From contig JAIYCW010000031.1 of assembly GCA_027487815.1 (NCBI GenBank), forward strand, positions 1 to 41,170: a stretch of 41,170 bases of DNA. Reading direction: 5' to 3'. The stretch comes from Burkholderiales bacterium (GTDB lineage: Bacteria; Pseudomonadota; Gammaproteobacteria; Burkholderiales; Burkholderiaceae_E). Each line of letters begins with the position of its first letter. Position 1 is the stretch's first letter. The notes beneath the pieces were generated by a model. It made no database searches. It was not told the origin of the DNA and was given only the letters and a program-made list of their open reading frames with translations. The position numbers were made by a program, and so were the translations under genes. Shown piece after piece: positions 18,303 to 25,901 of the stretch.

Positions 18303-18965
18303 TTACCCTTGCGGTGCTGTTTTTGCGTAGCGCTCGGCATACAAAGCGAGCTCCACATCGTTTTTTGTGCCGGTTTTTTCCAGGATGCGAGCACGGTAGG
18401 TGCTCACCGTGTTGGAGGCCAGACCCAGTTTTGCACCAATATCACTCACGCTATGCCCGGAAATGAGCAGTCGAAACACTTGATGCTCCCGATGGGATAA
18501 CGCTTCGGGGCCTTCTCGCGAAGATTTGCCCAGCGTGCCAGCCAGAGCTTCGGCGGTGGCTTGTGTGAGGTAGACGCCTCCCGCAGCCACTTTGCGCAAG
18601 GCCGAGATCATGATGTCGGGATCTGCGCTTTTGTTCAGATAGCCGGAAGCACCAAGCTTCAGGCATCTCACCGCATAGTGTTTTTCCGGATAAGTGCTCA
18701 GCATCAACACCTGCAGCCCGGGCCAGCGATTCTTGAGCTCTCGCAACACATCCAGGCCGTCACCATCGGGCATGGCTATATCCAGCAACACTACGTCAAC
18801 TGGCTGAGTGGGGGCCAAAGACGCCACCAACGCCAGAGCCTCGGCGCCGGAGCCTGCCTCGCCAACCACTGCCAAGTCGGCAGCTTCTGCAAGCATTTGA
18901 CGAATACCCGCGCGCACGATCCGATGATCGTCGGCAATCAGCACATTGACCAGAGCTTGCGTCAT
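18303..18965 (-). CDS. Response regulator, NarL/FixJ family
   Basis: This 220-residue two-component regulator has an N-terminal receiver domain with the acidic pair in IADDH and phosphoacceptor Asp62 (VVLLDIAMPDGDG), plus the conserved Lys in YLNKSA. A C-terminal LuxR-type helix-turn-helix (ALSHREHQVFRLLISGHSVS and VSTYRARILEKTGT) binds DNA. It overlaps its kinase gene by 4 bases, so the two are a cognate pair. NarL-family regulators do not carry the AAA+ domain needed to activate sigma-54, so this protein cannot itself open the sigma-54 promoters nearby. Its targets are unknown. Confidence 0.95.
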   Translation of the reverse strand: MTQALVNVLIADDHRIVRAGIRQMLAEAADLAVVGEAGSGAEALALVASLAPTQPVDVVLLDIAMPDGDGLDVLRELKNRWPGLQVLMLSTYPEKHYAVRCLKLGASGYLNKSADPDIMISALRKVAAGGVYLTQATAEALAGTLGKSSREGPEALSHREHQVFRLLISGHSVSDIGAKLGLASNTVSTYRARILEKTGTKNDVELALYAERYAKTAPQG

Positions 18966-20158
18966 GCAGCCGAGCGCTCTGAAACAGGCAGATTAAGCGT
19001 CACGCTAGTGCCCTGGCCAGGCGTACTGCTGATCTCCAGTCGGCCGCCCCAATGACGGGCACGTTCGCGCATGCCCATCACTCCATAGGCACTTCCGGCC
19101 TCAAATGCCCGAGCATGCGCCCCGCATCCATCATCCGTGACCTGTAGAAAAAGCCTTTCCGGACTGGCACGAAGTGTGACCCCAATACGGCTAGCCTTCG
19201 CATGCCTTCCGACATTGGAGAGCATCTCCTGAAAGATCCGAAACACCGCAATCGTCATGGGCTCGGAAAGCTCAAGCCCATCGCTGATTTCGGCCTGCCA
19301 ATCCATCGCCATCTCAGCCGACTGAATAAACTCCTGGGCTTGCCACTCCAGCGCATCCCAAAGCCCGCCATGATCGAGAATACTTGGGCGCAAATCGGTA
19401 ATGATGCGACCAACGTTATCAACAGCCGCCTCGATCATACGGCTCATATTGGCGCACTTCTCATGCATGGTCTGCAGTGGTGATGGCTGGATTGGGGCAG
19501 TCGAGTGACTTTGCTCTGACAGGCGCCGCGTTAGCCAATTCACATCAAGTTTGAGCGCTACCAGCAGGCTTCCCAACTCGTCATGAATTTCGCGGGCAAT
19601 TCGTGTGCGCTCTTCCTCGCGCACCTGCTCGGAATAAGCCGACAACTCGCGCAGCTGCCCAACCGCCATGGACAGCGCTGCGGTGCGTTGTTCAACACGC
19701 GCCTCGAGTTCATCCTTGGCTTGGCGCAGCGCATCGGCTGCACGTTTGCGTTCGGTGATATCGAGAAACGTGATAACCGCCCCTCGCACCAAATCCTGAT
19801 CGATGATGGGATGGCTGGAATACTCTACCGGGAATGCAGTTCGATCACGGCGCCAAAACACTTCACTATCGATCCGGCACGAGAGGCCCTTGCGAAAGGC
19901 ATTAAAGATCGGACATTCGGTATCGGGATAGTGCGACCCATCGGCATGTGAATGGTGCGTGAGGTGGTGCATATTGAGGCCCAGGACCTCTTCAGCCTGA
20001 TAGCCCAGCATGCGCGCGCCGGCCCGGTTGATGAAGGTGCAATGACCTTCCAAATCAATACCGAAGATACCTTCCCCTGTGGATTCAAGCAGCAGCCCCA
20101 GCTGGCGTTGCCAGAGGGCATCGTCCGTGGCCGCAGGTGCGGAAGCAGCCTTGTGCAT
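18962..20158 (-). CDS. PAS-domain sensor histidine kinase (HisKA_3 / NarX-like)
   Basis: This predicted soluble sensor kinase of about 398 residues has no membrane segments. A PAS domain at about 18-138 (STGEGIFGIDLEGHCTFINR) is followed by a coiled coil (about 140-180), a HisKA_3 dimerisation segment with phosphoacceptor His193 in REIHDELGSLL, and a HATPase domain with DDGCGA and GVMGMRERA. It therefore senses an intracellular signal, possibly redox or a ligand. His-rich HHLTHHSHADGSHYPDTEC in the PAS domain could bind metal or haem, which is inference. The ATG is at 20158, with a TTG one codon earlier. The preceding VOC gene ends 10 bases upstream. Confidence 0.93.
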   Translation of the reverse strand: MHKAASAPAATDDALWQRQLGLLLESTGEGIFGIDLEGHCTFINRAGARMLGYQAEEVLGLNMHHLTHHSHADGSHYPDTECPIFNAFRKGLSCRIDSEVFWRRDRTAFPVEYSSHPIIDQDLVRGAVITFLDITERKRAADALRQAKDELEARVEQRTAALSMAVGQLRELSAYSEQVREEERTRIAREIHDELGSLLVALKLDVNWLTRRLSEQSHSTAPIQPSPLQTMHEKCANMSRMIEAAVDNVGRIITDLRPSILDHGGLWDALEWQAQEFIQSAEMAMDWQAEISDGLELSEPMTIAVFRIFQEMLSNVGRHAKASRIGVTLRASPERLFLQVTDDGCGAHARAFEAGSAYGVMGMRERARHWGGRLEISSTPGQGTSVTLNLPVSERSAA

Positions 20159-20168
20159 CAATGAAGCT

Positions 20169-20579
20169 TTAGTGCGGGAGGTAGTGATTTAATCGAAACA
20201 TGTGCCCCTCGGGATCGAGCAGCACCGCTTGATAGGCATTGTAATAGGTTGTGTAGGGGGCTTTGCGTATGCTGGCCCCCAATTCGAGTGCGAGCTTCAG
20301 TTTGGTGTCAAGAGCCGCAACAGATTTCAGATTGAAGGTCGGATAATGCCCCGCGTAAGGGCGTGGCGGGCGATAGTCCGTGACGTCGAGCAGCGCATAC
20401 GCCTCTTGCGCGTGAAAGCCCAAGGTAAAGCCGGGTAGCAGCAGGCCACGATAAATCGGTGAGGCATGCTCCGCCATTTCCGGAGCTTCCAGCAAGTCGC
20501 GGTAAAAGCCGAAGAGCTTTTCATGATCGCGGCAAAACAAATTGATCGCAATATCAACCAGCATGCAGTTTTCCACCAT
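20169..20579 (-). CDS. VOC (glyoxalase/bleomycin-resistance) family protein
   Basis: This is a single-domain protein of about 136 residues with the vicinal-oxygen-chelate fold pattern. It begins with a beta strand, DIAINLFCRDHEKLFGFYRD, contains YALLDVTDY and AGHYPTFNLKSV, and ends with YQAVLLDPEGHMFRLNHY. The family includes dioxygenases, isomerases and binding proteins, so the reaction is not known. The frame extends upstream to 20651, but the ATG at 20579 with GGAG 7 bases upstream is best. It overlaps the end of the oxygenase gene by 26 bases, which indicates coupling. It probably acts on the same compound as the oxygenase. Confidence 0.88.
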   Translation of the reverse strand: MVENCMLVDIAINLFCRDHEKLFGFYRDLLEAPEMAEHASPIYRGLLLPGFTLGFHAQEAYALLDVTDYRPPRPYAGHYPTFNLKSVAALDTKLKLALELGASIRKAPYTTYYNAYQAVLLDPEGHMFRLNHYLPH

Positions 20580-21522
20580 AGGTTTTCTCCACCATATGTC
20601 GCAGATGCTCGCCAGCAGTACATGGGCCATACCGTCTAGGCCGATCCGCACTCACCGTGCCGGGCATCGGATCGATCGAGGCCTCATAGTTGGGCTCAAA
20701 GAAAAAGGGGATGGAATAGCGTGGCGCCCCTGAGCGGCTCGCATTGATAACGCGATGGGGGTTGGAGCGATAAAGATCATTGGTCCAGCGCGGCATCATG
20801 TCGCCCAGGTTCACTACGAAGGTGCCTTCTATCGGCGGTGCAGCGACCCATTGCCCATCCGGCATCTGCACTTCAAGTCCGCCCTGGGCATCCTGTGCAA
20901 GCGTGGTGATCGCGCCCCAGTCTGTGTGCGCACCGGCTCCGAATAGTCTCGCATCAGCATCTGGAGGATGCGGCGGGTAGCGCAACAGCCGCAAGGTGAT
21001 CATCGGATCGATCAGCGTGGGGGCGAAATAATCTTCGTGCTGATCAAGCGCCAGGGCAATCAATCCCATCAATTGATTGCAAAGTCCCAGATGCGCCGTG
21101 ATGTATTCGTTCATCACGGTCCTGAACTGCGGCAATTGCTCAGGCCATTGGCTGGTGCCATAGGTGTCGTACTTTTTGAGCACATAGGGATGACTGTCTG
21201 GATAGTCCACCCCGCAGTAATAGCTCTCCTTTTGATCGGGCAGCGCATGCTCGTCGAGGGTTTGATCACCGATCTGTTCATAGCCCCGGCGACAAGTGGA
21301 GTGGCTCAAATGAAGCGCCATTTTTTCGGAAGGTTTGAGTGCAAACAGCGCTCGCGATTGCGAATACACCTGGTCTGTAAGTTGCCTGCTGATTCCATGA
21401 TTCGCCACATAGAAAAAGCCTGCGTTGCGGCAGGCCTGATCGAGCATGTGCACAAGCTGTACCTTGCCTGAGCCTGTTTTGCTCAGGCTGAGGTCCAATA
21501 CCGGTATTGCTGCAGCCATCAC
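20554..21522 (-). CDS. Isopenicillin N synthase-like Fe(II)/2-oxoglutarate oxygenase
   Basis: This 322-residue protein belongs to the IPNS/2OG-Fe(II) oxygenase superfamily. The N-terminal DIOX_N-like half (IPVLDLSLSKTG, GFFYVANHGISRQL) precedes the jelly-roll core. The iron triad is visible: His199 and Asp201 in GAHTDWGAITTL and His256 in NPHRV. Arg268-x-Ser270 in APRYS is the usual co-substrate motif. Plant and bacterial relatives hydroxylate or desaturate small molecules; the substrate here is unknown. It follows the orphan binding-protein gene by 5 bases, so uptake and oxidation of one compound is a plausible link. Confidence 0.93.
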   Translation of the reverse strand: MMAAAIPVLDLSLSKTGSGKVQLVHMLDQACRNAGFFYVANHGISRQLTDQVYSQSRALFALKPSEKMALHLSHSTCRRGYEQIGDQTLDEHALPDQKESYYCGVDYPDSHPYVLKKYDTYGTSQWPEQLPQFRTVMNEYITAHLGLCNQLMGLIALALDQHEDYFAPTLIDPMITLRLLRYPPHPPDADARLFGAGAHTDWGAITTLAQDAQGGLEVQMPDGQWVAAPPIEGTFVVNLGDMMPRWTNDLYRSNPHRVINASRSGAPRYSIPFFFEPNYEASIDPMPGTVSADRPRRYGPCTAGEHLRHMVEKTYGGKLHAG

Positions 21523-21527
21523 CGGGC

Positions 21528-22562
21528 TTAGCGCTTGGGCAAGCGGTCTGCGCGGGGCGGGAGGAACTTGTCGGTAAACACGTCAGCCGGTGCAGGTGGT
21601 GTAGTGATCGCAAGTGCGGCGCTCACCTCGCTGATGGTGGCGCGAATGCGCGCATCAGTGGCTGCGCCATAACCGTTCTCACGAACCGCTGGGGTCAGCA
21701 TCGAGCCGTTGATGATGTATTGCAGGCGTTCAAGCTCAAGCGCCTCATCAGCCAGTGGCTCGCGGGTTTTCACCGCTTTGGCGCCCACCGCTGGATCGGC
21801 AAACACATCGAGCCAGCCTTTGGTGATCGCGCGAATCAGGCCCTGTACCGCTTTCGGGTTCTCTTCAATCAGCTTGGGCTTGACCACAATCGCATTGCCG
21901 TAAGACTGCACCCCAAAATCGGAGAAGCGAAACACGGTGAGTTCCTCAGGCTTCAGACCCTTGCCTTTCAGATTGATCAAGCCAGTAAAGAAGAAGTAGG
22001 CCACGCCATCGACTTCGCCCTTGATGAATTGCGTATCACCCAAGCCCGGCTCGATGTTTTGCCACTGGATCGCATTGGCATCAATCTTGGCTGCGTTGGC
22101 AAACATCGGAAACAGTTTGCGCGAAGCGTTAAAGGGCTGGCCCGCAATCTTTTTGCCCACCAGGTCGGCAGGTTTGGTGATGCCCGAATTCTTCTTCACC
22201 ATGATCGAGTTGGGATTCAGGTCATACTGAATCATCGCAGCGATGACCTTGGCGGTGGGATTCTTGACGTTGTGTTCGATAAGCGTCGCAATATCAGCGC
22301 TGGCCGCGTCATACACGCCAGCAGCCACCTGAGTGATGGCACCTGCCGATCCGTTACCAGTATCAATCGTTACGTCGAGCCCTTCTTGCTTGAAGTAGCC
22401 TTTTTGTAGCGCGACCAAAAAGCCGGCACCCGAGGCTTCCACCCGCCAGCCGAGATTGAACTTGAGTGCGGTTTGGGCTGAGGCGCTAAAAGGAACACAA
22501 AGCAGTGCAAAGCTCAGCACCGCACCGGTGCGTTTGAACCAAGATAGGGAATTGGGAAGCAT
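21528..22562 (-). CDS. Orphan ABC substrate-binding protein, NMT1/SsuA/TauA-like
   Basis: This 344-residue periplasmic binding protein has a classic signal peptide (LSFALLCVPFSASAQ) and the NMT1/THI5-like fold (LGWRVEASGAGFLVALQKGY, FKQEGLDVTIDTGNGSAGAI, IMVKKNSGI, KKIAGQPFNASRKLF). The family binds taurine, sulfonates, nitrate, pyrimidines or aromatic acids. No permease or ATPase of its own is adjacent. It may share the NrtB/NrtD-like pair 5 kb downstream or act with a remote one. It starts about 23 bases after the predicted sigma-54 start site, with AAAGG 8 bases before the ATG, and it is the first gene of the oxygenase-VOC-kinase-regulator run. Confidence 0.93.
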   Translation of the reverse strand: MLPNSLSWFKRTGAVLSFALLCVPFSASAQTALKFNLGWRVEASGAGFLVALQKGYFKQEGLDVTIDTGNGSAGAITQVAAGVYDAASADIATLIEHNVKNPTAKVIAAMIQYDLNPNSIMVKKNSGITKPADLVGKKIAGQPFNASRKLFPMFANAAKIDANAIQWQNIEPGLGDTQFIKGEVDGVAYFFFTGLINLKGKGLKPEELTVFRFSDFGVQSYGNAIVVKPKLIEENPKAVQGLIRAITKGWLDVFADPAVGAKAVKTREPLADEALELERLQYIINGSMLTPAVRENGYGAATDARIRATISEVSAALAITTPPAPADVFTDKFLPPRADRLPKR

Positions 22563-22595
22563 GAGAGTCGCCTTTATGAATGGACCCTTATGCTC

Positions 22596-22612
22596 TGCAA
22601 GCTCCGTGCCAA
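22596..22612 (-). promoter_or_regulatory. Consensus sigma-54 promoter of the binding-protein/oxygenase operon
   Basis: Read on the minus strand the element is TTGGCACGGAGCTTGCA. It matches the sigma-54 consensus TGGCACG-N4-TTGCW at every position. The predicted start is near 22585, giving a leader of about 23 bases with a good ribosome binding site before the ATG at 22562. It lies in the 97-base gap after pyrE. No NtrC-type site is evident in the 150 bases upstream, though such sites can be degenerate. Confidence 0.88.
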
Positions 22613-22621
22613 GCCTTGCAG

Positions 22622-22643
22622 AAGCCGCTGCCGTCTGCGGCTT
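22622..22643. terminator. Possible hairpin terminator after pyrE
   Basis: Perfect 7-bp arms AAGCCGC (22622-22628) and GCGGCTT (22637-22643) flank an 8-base loop. On the plus strand TTTTA follows, but pyrE is read on the minus strand, where the tail (CTGC) is not U-rich. It separates pyrE from the sigma-54 promoter and may be a weak terminator. Confidence 0.35.
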
Positions 22644-22659
22644 TTATCCCATGCTGAGC

Positions 22660-23349
22660 TCAGGCGCCGTACTTTCTCCGGTAGGCCTGCACCGCGGGTT
22701 TATAGACCGAGAGGGCATGGGCGGCCTCTGAGGTGCCCTCAAGAAAGTGCAGCACATCATCCAGGCAGGCTATTGAAATCACCGGCACGCCGTAGAGCTT
22801 TTGAACTTCCTGCACCGCGCTAAGCTCGCCAATAGCCTCCGCAGTACCGCTGCGCTCCTGACGATCAAGCGCAATCAATACCGCCGCTACCGTGGCTCCT
22901 GCGGCCTGAATGATCTGCACCGATTCCCTCACCGAAGTGCCTGCGGAGATCACATCATCGACGATCACTACCCGCCCTTTAAGCGCAGCGCCTACCACGA
23001 CGCCGCCCTCGCCATGATCCTTGGCCTCCTTGCGATTGAAGGCAAAGGGCACATTGCGCTCCTTGCGCGCCAGGGCCACCGCGGTGGCCGAGGCCAGAGT
23101 GATGCCCTTATAGGCCGGGCCGAACAACATATCGAATTGCACATGCTTGAGTTTTTCTGCATTGAGCAGCGAGCGCGCATAAAACTCGGCCAATGCGCCC
23201 AGGGTCTCCCCGTCATGGAACAGGCCCGCATTAAAAAAGTAGGGGCTCAGACGCCCGGCCTTGGTCTTGAATTGTCCGAATCCAAGCACGCCATGATCGA
23301 GTGCAAAGCGGATGAATTCGGCGCGAAGTTCGCTGGGTAGTTCTTGCAT
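22660..23349 (-). CDS. pyrE: Orotate phosphoribosyltransferase
   Basis: PyrE makes orotidine monophosphate from orotate and PRPP in pyrimidine synthesis. The 229-residue protein carries the PRPP-binding motif [16 protein letters not shown] and the N-terminal [20 protein letters not shown] and [12 protein letters not shown] segments typical of PyrE. It is divergent from exonuclease III across only 37 bases, a common betaproteobacterial arrangement. The ATG at 23349 has GAGG 7 bases upstream. Confidence 0.98.
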   Translation of the reverse strand: MQELPSELRAEFIRFALDHGVLGFGQFKTKAGRLSPYFFNAGLFHDGETLGALAEFYARSLLNAEKLKHVQFDMLFGPAYKGITLASATAVALARKERNVPFAFNRKEAKDHGEGGVVVGAALKGRVVIVDDVISAGTSVRESVQIIQAAGATVAAVLIALDRQERSGTAEAIGELSAVQEVQKLYGVPVISIACLDDVLHFLEGTSEAAHALSVYKPAVQAYRRKYGA

Positions 23350-23386
23350 GGCAGGGCCTCGGGTCAGTCTATGGCAAGATCACCGG

Positions 23387-24184
23387 ATGATTAAAGTGAT
23401 CACATGCAATCTTAACGGTATCCGCTCGGCCACCCGCAAAGGCTGGCTCGAATGGATCGGCCAGCAGCAAGCGGATGTGGTGTGCGTGCAGGAGCTCAAA
23501 GCGCATGCCACTGATCTCGAGCCTGCCATGCAGGCCCTGGAGACAAGCAGTGGCAAGCCGCTTCAGGGCCACTTCCACTTCGCCGCCAAGCCGGGCTATA
23601 GCGGGGTTGGGCTCTACAGCCGCAAGAAGCCGAAGTCCGTCAGGATCGGCTTTGGCAACGCCGAGTTTGATGCCGAAGGGCGTTATGTTGAAGCGGACTT
23701 TGGCAAGCTCACGGTGATTTCGCTGTACTTGCCCTCCGGCTCAAGCAGCCCCGAGCGGCAAGAGGTCAAGTTCCGATTTCTCGCCCAGTTCATGCCGCAT
23801 CTGGAAGCGCTCATTGCGAGCGGGCGGGAGTTTGTGGTGTGCGGTGATCTCAATATTGCGCATCAGGAGATCGATCTGAAAAACTGGAAGAGCAATCAAA
23901 AGAATTCCGGATTCCTCCCCGAAGAGCGCGCCTGGATGACGCGCTTGCTCAACGAAATTGGCTGGGTGGATGTGTATCGCAAGCTTGAGCCCCTGGCCAC
24001 CGATGCTGCATACACCTGGTGGAGCAATCGGGGCGCAGCATGGGATAAAAACGTGGGCTGGCGCTTGGATTATCAGCTGGCCACGCCTGCGCTCGCAGCT
24101 CAGGCCAAAAGCGCATCAGTTTATAAGGCGCAGCGGTTTTCCGATCATGCGCCCTTAAGCGTGGAGTATTCCGGGACGCTTTAG
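23387..24184 (+). CDS. xth: Exodeoxyribonuclease III (AP endonuclease)
   Basis: This repair enzyme cuts at abasic sites and removes 3' blocking groups in base excision repair. The 265-residue protein has the endonuclease/exonuclease/phosphatase fold motifs: KVITCNLNGIRSA, the metal-binding Glu in VQELKAH, CGDLNIAHQEIDLKN, and the catalytic pair in WRLDYQLAT and SDHAPLSVEY. The frame is open from 23312, but the ATG at 23387 gives the conserved N-terminus. Its stop shares bases with the converging lysR stop (TTAG at 24181-24184). Confidence 0.97.
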   Translation: MIKVITCNLNGIRSATRKGWLEWIGQQQADVVCVQELKAHATDLEPAMQALETSSGKPLQGHFHFAAKPGYSGVGLYSRKKPKSVRIGFGNAEFDAEGRYVEADFGKLTVISLYLPSGSSSPERQEVKFRFLAQFMPHLEALIASGREFVVCGDLNIAHQEIDLKNWKSNQKNSGFLPEERAWMTRLLNEIGWVDVYRKLEPLATDAAYTWWSNRGAAWDKNVGWRLDYQLATPALAAQAKSASVYKAQRFSDHAPLSVEYSGTL

Positions 24185-25089
24185 CGTTTCAATTCACGCG
24201 TCATGAAGTCCACAAAAACGCGGACGCGCGCCGGGAGGTGACGGTTTTGCGGAAAGAGTATTGAGAACGGGCGCGAGGCTCCGCGAAATGCCGGCATCAC
24301 TTCCACCAACTCTCCGCGCTTAAGGTAGGGCTCGGCGATGAAGTCATAGATCTGAGTCAGGCCAGCACCGGCTCGCGCCCAGGTCACACAACCAAGAACA
24401 TCATCGTAAATCCGATACTGGCTTTTGAAGGAGAACGCCTCGTCGCTTTGCTGATTGCGAATGATCCAATCGAGCGGCCGACCTGTGCTGGGCAGGACAA
24501 ACTGAATCAAACGATGGGTCCGAAGTTGCTCCAGTGTTTTTGGTTTGCCAGCGCGTTTGAGATAGGCGGGCGATCCAAAGATGCCTAGCGGTGCGTCTTC
24601 CAGTCGGCGGGCGACCAGCTGTGAATCCACAGGCTCGCCCAGCCGAATCGCGATATCAAAACCTTCCTCGATGAAATTGATGTTGCGGTTTGAAATGCTG
24701 AGGTCCAGATCAATCTTTGGGTACAACTTCGAAAACCGGGGCAGTAGGTTAATCAAACGATAGTGGGCGTAGGTTGTGGGGGCACTGATTCGCAACACAC
24801 CACTAACTTCTTGCTGTTGACCGGTGATAACCCGCTCGGCATCAGCAATTTGATCCAGGGCTTGCTGGCATTGCTGCCGGTAGATTTCTCCCTCTGCAGT
24901 CAAACGCATGCTTCGCGTGCTGCGCACAAAAAGACGCACCGCCAGACGCGCTTCCAGGCGTCCGACAGATCGGCTCACCGCGGCTGGCGTGAGGCCCAGC
25001 GATTCGGCGGCAGCGGTAAAGCTCCCAAGATCAGCCGCTCGGCAAAACAGCTCAATACTGCTCAATTGGACAGGGTCAAAAGTTCGCAT
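24181..25089 (-). CDS. LysR family transcriptional regulator
   Basis: This 302-residue LysR-type regulator has an N-terminal winged helix (SIELFCRAADLGSFTAAAES, followed by LGLTPAAVSRSVGRLEARLA) and a C-terminal periplasmic-binding-like effector domain. It resembles the large single-gene subgroup often beside oxidoreductase or stress genes. It is divergent from the DJ-1/PfpI gene, so that gene is the likely target. A T-N11-A palindrome lies 3 bases before its own ATG, consistent with autorepression. There is no recognisable ribosome binding site. Confidence 0.95.
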   Translation of the reverse strand: MRTFDPVQLSSIELFCRAADLGSFTAAAESLGLTPAAVSRSVGRLEARLAVRLFVRSTRSMRLTAEGEIYRQQCQQALDQIADAERVITGQQQEVSGVLRISAPTTYAHYRLINLLPRFSKLYPKIDLDLSISNRNINFIEEGFDIAIRLGEPVDSQLVARRLEDAPLGIFGSPAYLKRAGKPKTLEQLRTHRLIQFVLPSTGRPLDWIIRNQQSDEAFSFKSQYRIYDDVLGCVTWARAGAGLTQIYDFIAEPYLKRGELVEVMPAFRGASRPFSILFPQNRHLPARVRVFVDFMTRELKR

Positions 25090-25092
25090 AAC

Positions 25093-25105
25093 TTACATAA
25101 TGTAA
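25093..25105. promoter_or_regulatory. T-N11-A LysR binding palindrome
   Basis: TTACAT-A-ATGTAA is a perfect inverted repeat of 6-bp arms and has the T-N11-A form typical of LysR operators. It lies between lysR and the divergent DJ-1/PfpI gene, adjacent to the lysR ATG, where binding would block lysR expression. Confidence 0.72.
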
Positions 25106-25193
25106 ATAATCATTAGCAAAATATAGCCTTTATCGACTCTTGTGACACGAATAGGATCTGCTGCCTGACTTAACCGCTTTTGAAAGGCCTCCC

Positions 25194-25883
25194 ATGTCTG
25201 CTTCAGTCTTGATCATCCTTACCTCCCATGCGCAGCTGGGAAACTCGGGCAAACCCACCGGGCTTTGGGCCGAAGAATTGGCTGTCCCTTACTATGGTCT
25301 GGTCGATGCCGGCGTTAAGGTGGAGTTGACATCCACTGCGGGCGGACAGGTTCCGATTGACCCAGGTAGCGTCAAGCCAATTGGCTCCAACCATGCTTTG
25401 GTTGACCGAATGCTGGAGGACCCAACGCTTAAGCAGGCTTTGCGGTCAACCTTGCCTGTAGAAACGTATGTGGATCGAACTTTTGATGCCATTCTCTTTC
25501 CTGGTGGGCATGGAACGATGTGGGACCTGCCCGAGAGTGTCGGGGTTCAGCAGATCGTTGAAAAAACCTTCGCTTCAGGCAAGCTGATTGCATCGGTGTG
25601 TCATGGGGCGGCAGGCCTGGTTAGTGCTAAGCGGCCCGATGGAGTGGCCATAGTGTTTGGCCAACCCATTGCGGCCTTTACCGATAGCGAAGAAGCAGCC
25701 GCAGGGCTGACTGGCATCGTGCCGTTTATGCTTGAGGCGCGTTTGCGCGCGCTAGGTGCGTTGTTTGAAGGGTCGCCCAATTGGCAATCCCAAGTAGTTG
25801 CTGGCCCGCAGTTTATAACGGGGCAAAATCCGCAATCTTCGGCTGCGCTCACTACGGCGCTGATTACAGCGCTGAAAGCTTAG
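25194..25883 (+). CDS. DJ-1/PfpI family protein (Hsp31-like class I glutamine amidotransferase fold)
   Basis: This 229-residue protein has the DJ-1/PfpI fold. The nucleophile elbow ASVCHGAAG carries Cys136 with His137, and Glu27 in GLWAEEL is placed as in Hsp31-type members. FPGGHGTMWDL is the conserved glycine loop. Members act as glyoxalase III, chaperones or hydrolases that protect against reactive aldehydes. The ATG at 25194 has AAAGG 6 bases upstream. It is divergent from a LysR gene that probably controls it. Confidence 0.93.
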   Translation: MSASVLIILTSHAQLGNSGKPTGLWAEELAVPYYGLVDAGVKVELTSTAGGQVPIDPGSVKPIGSNHALVDRMLEDPTLKQALRSTLPVETYVDRTFDAILFPGGHGTMWDLPESVGVQQIVEKTFASGKLIASVCHGAAGLVSAKRPDGVAIVFGQPIAAFTDSEEAAAGLTGIVPFMLEARLRALGALFEGSPNWQSQVVAGPQFITGQNPQSSAALTTALITALKA

Positions 25884-25901
25884 TTTTGGCGGGTAGCCTC
25901 G

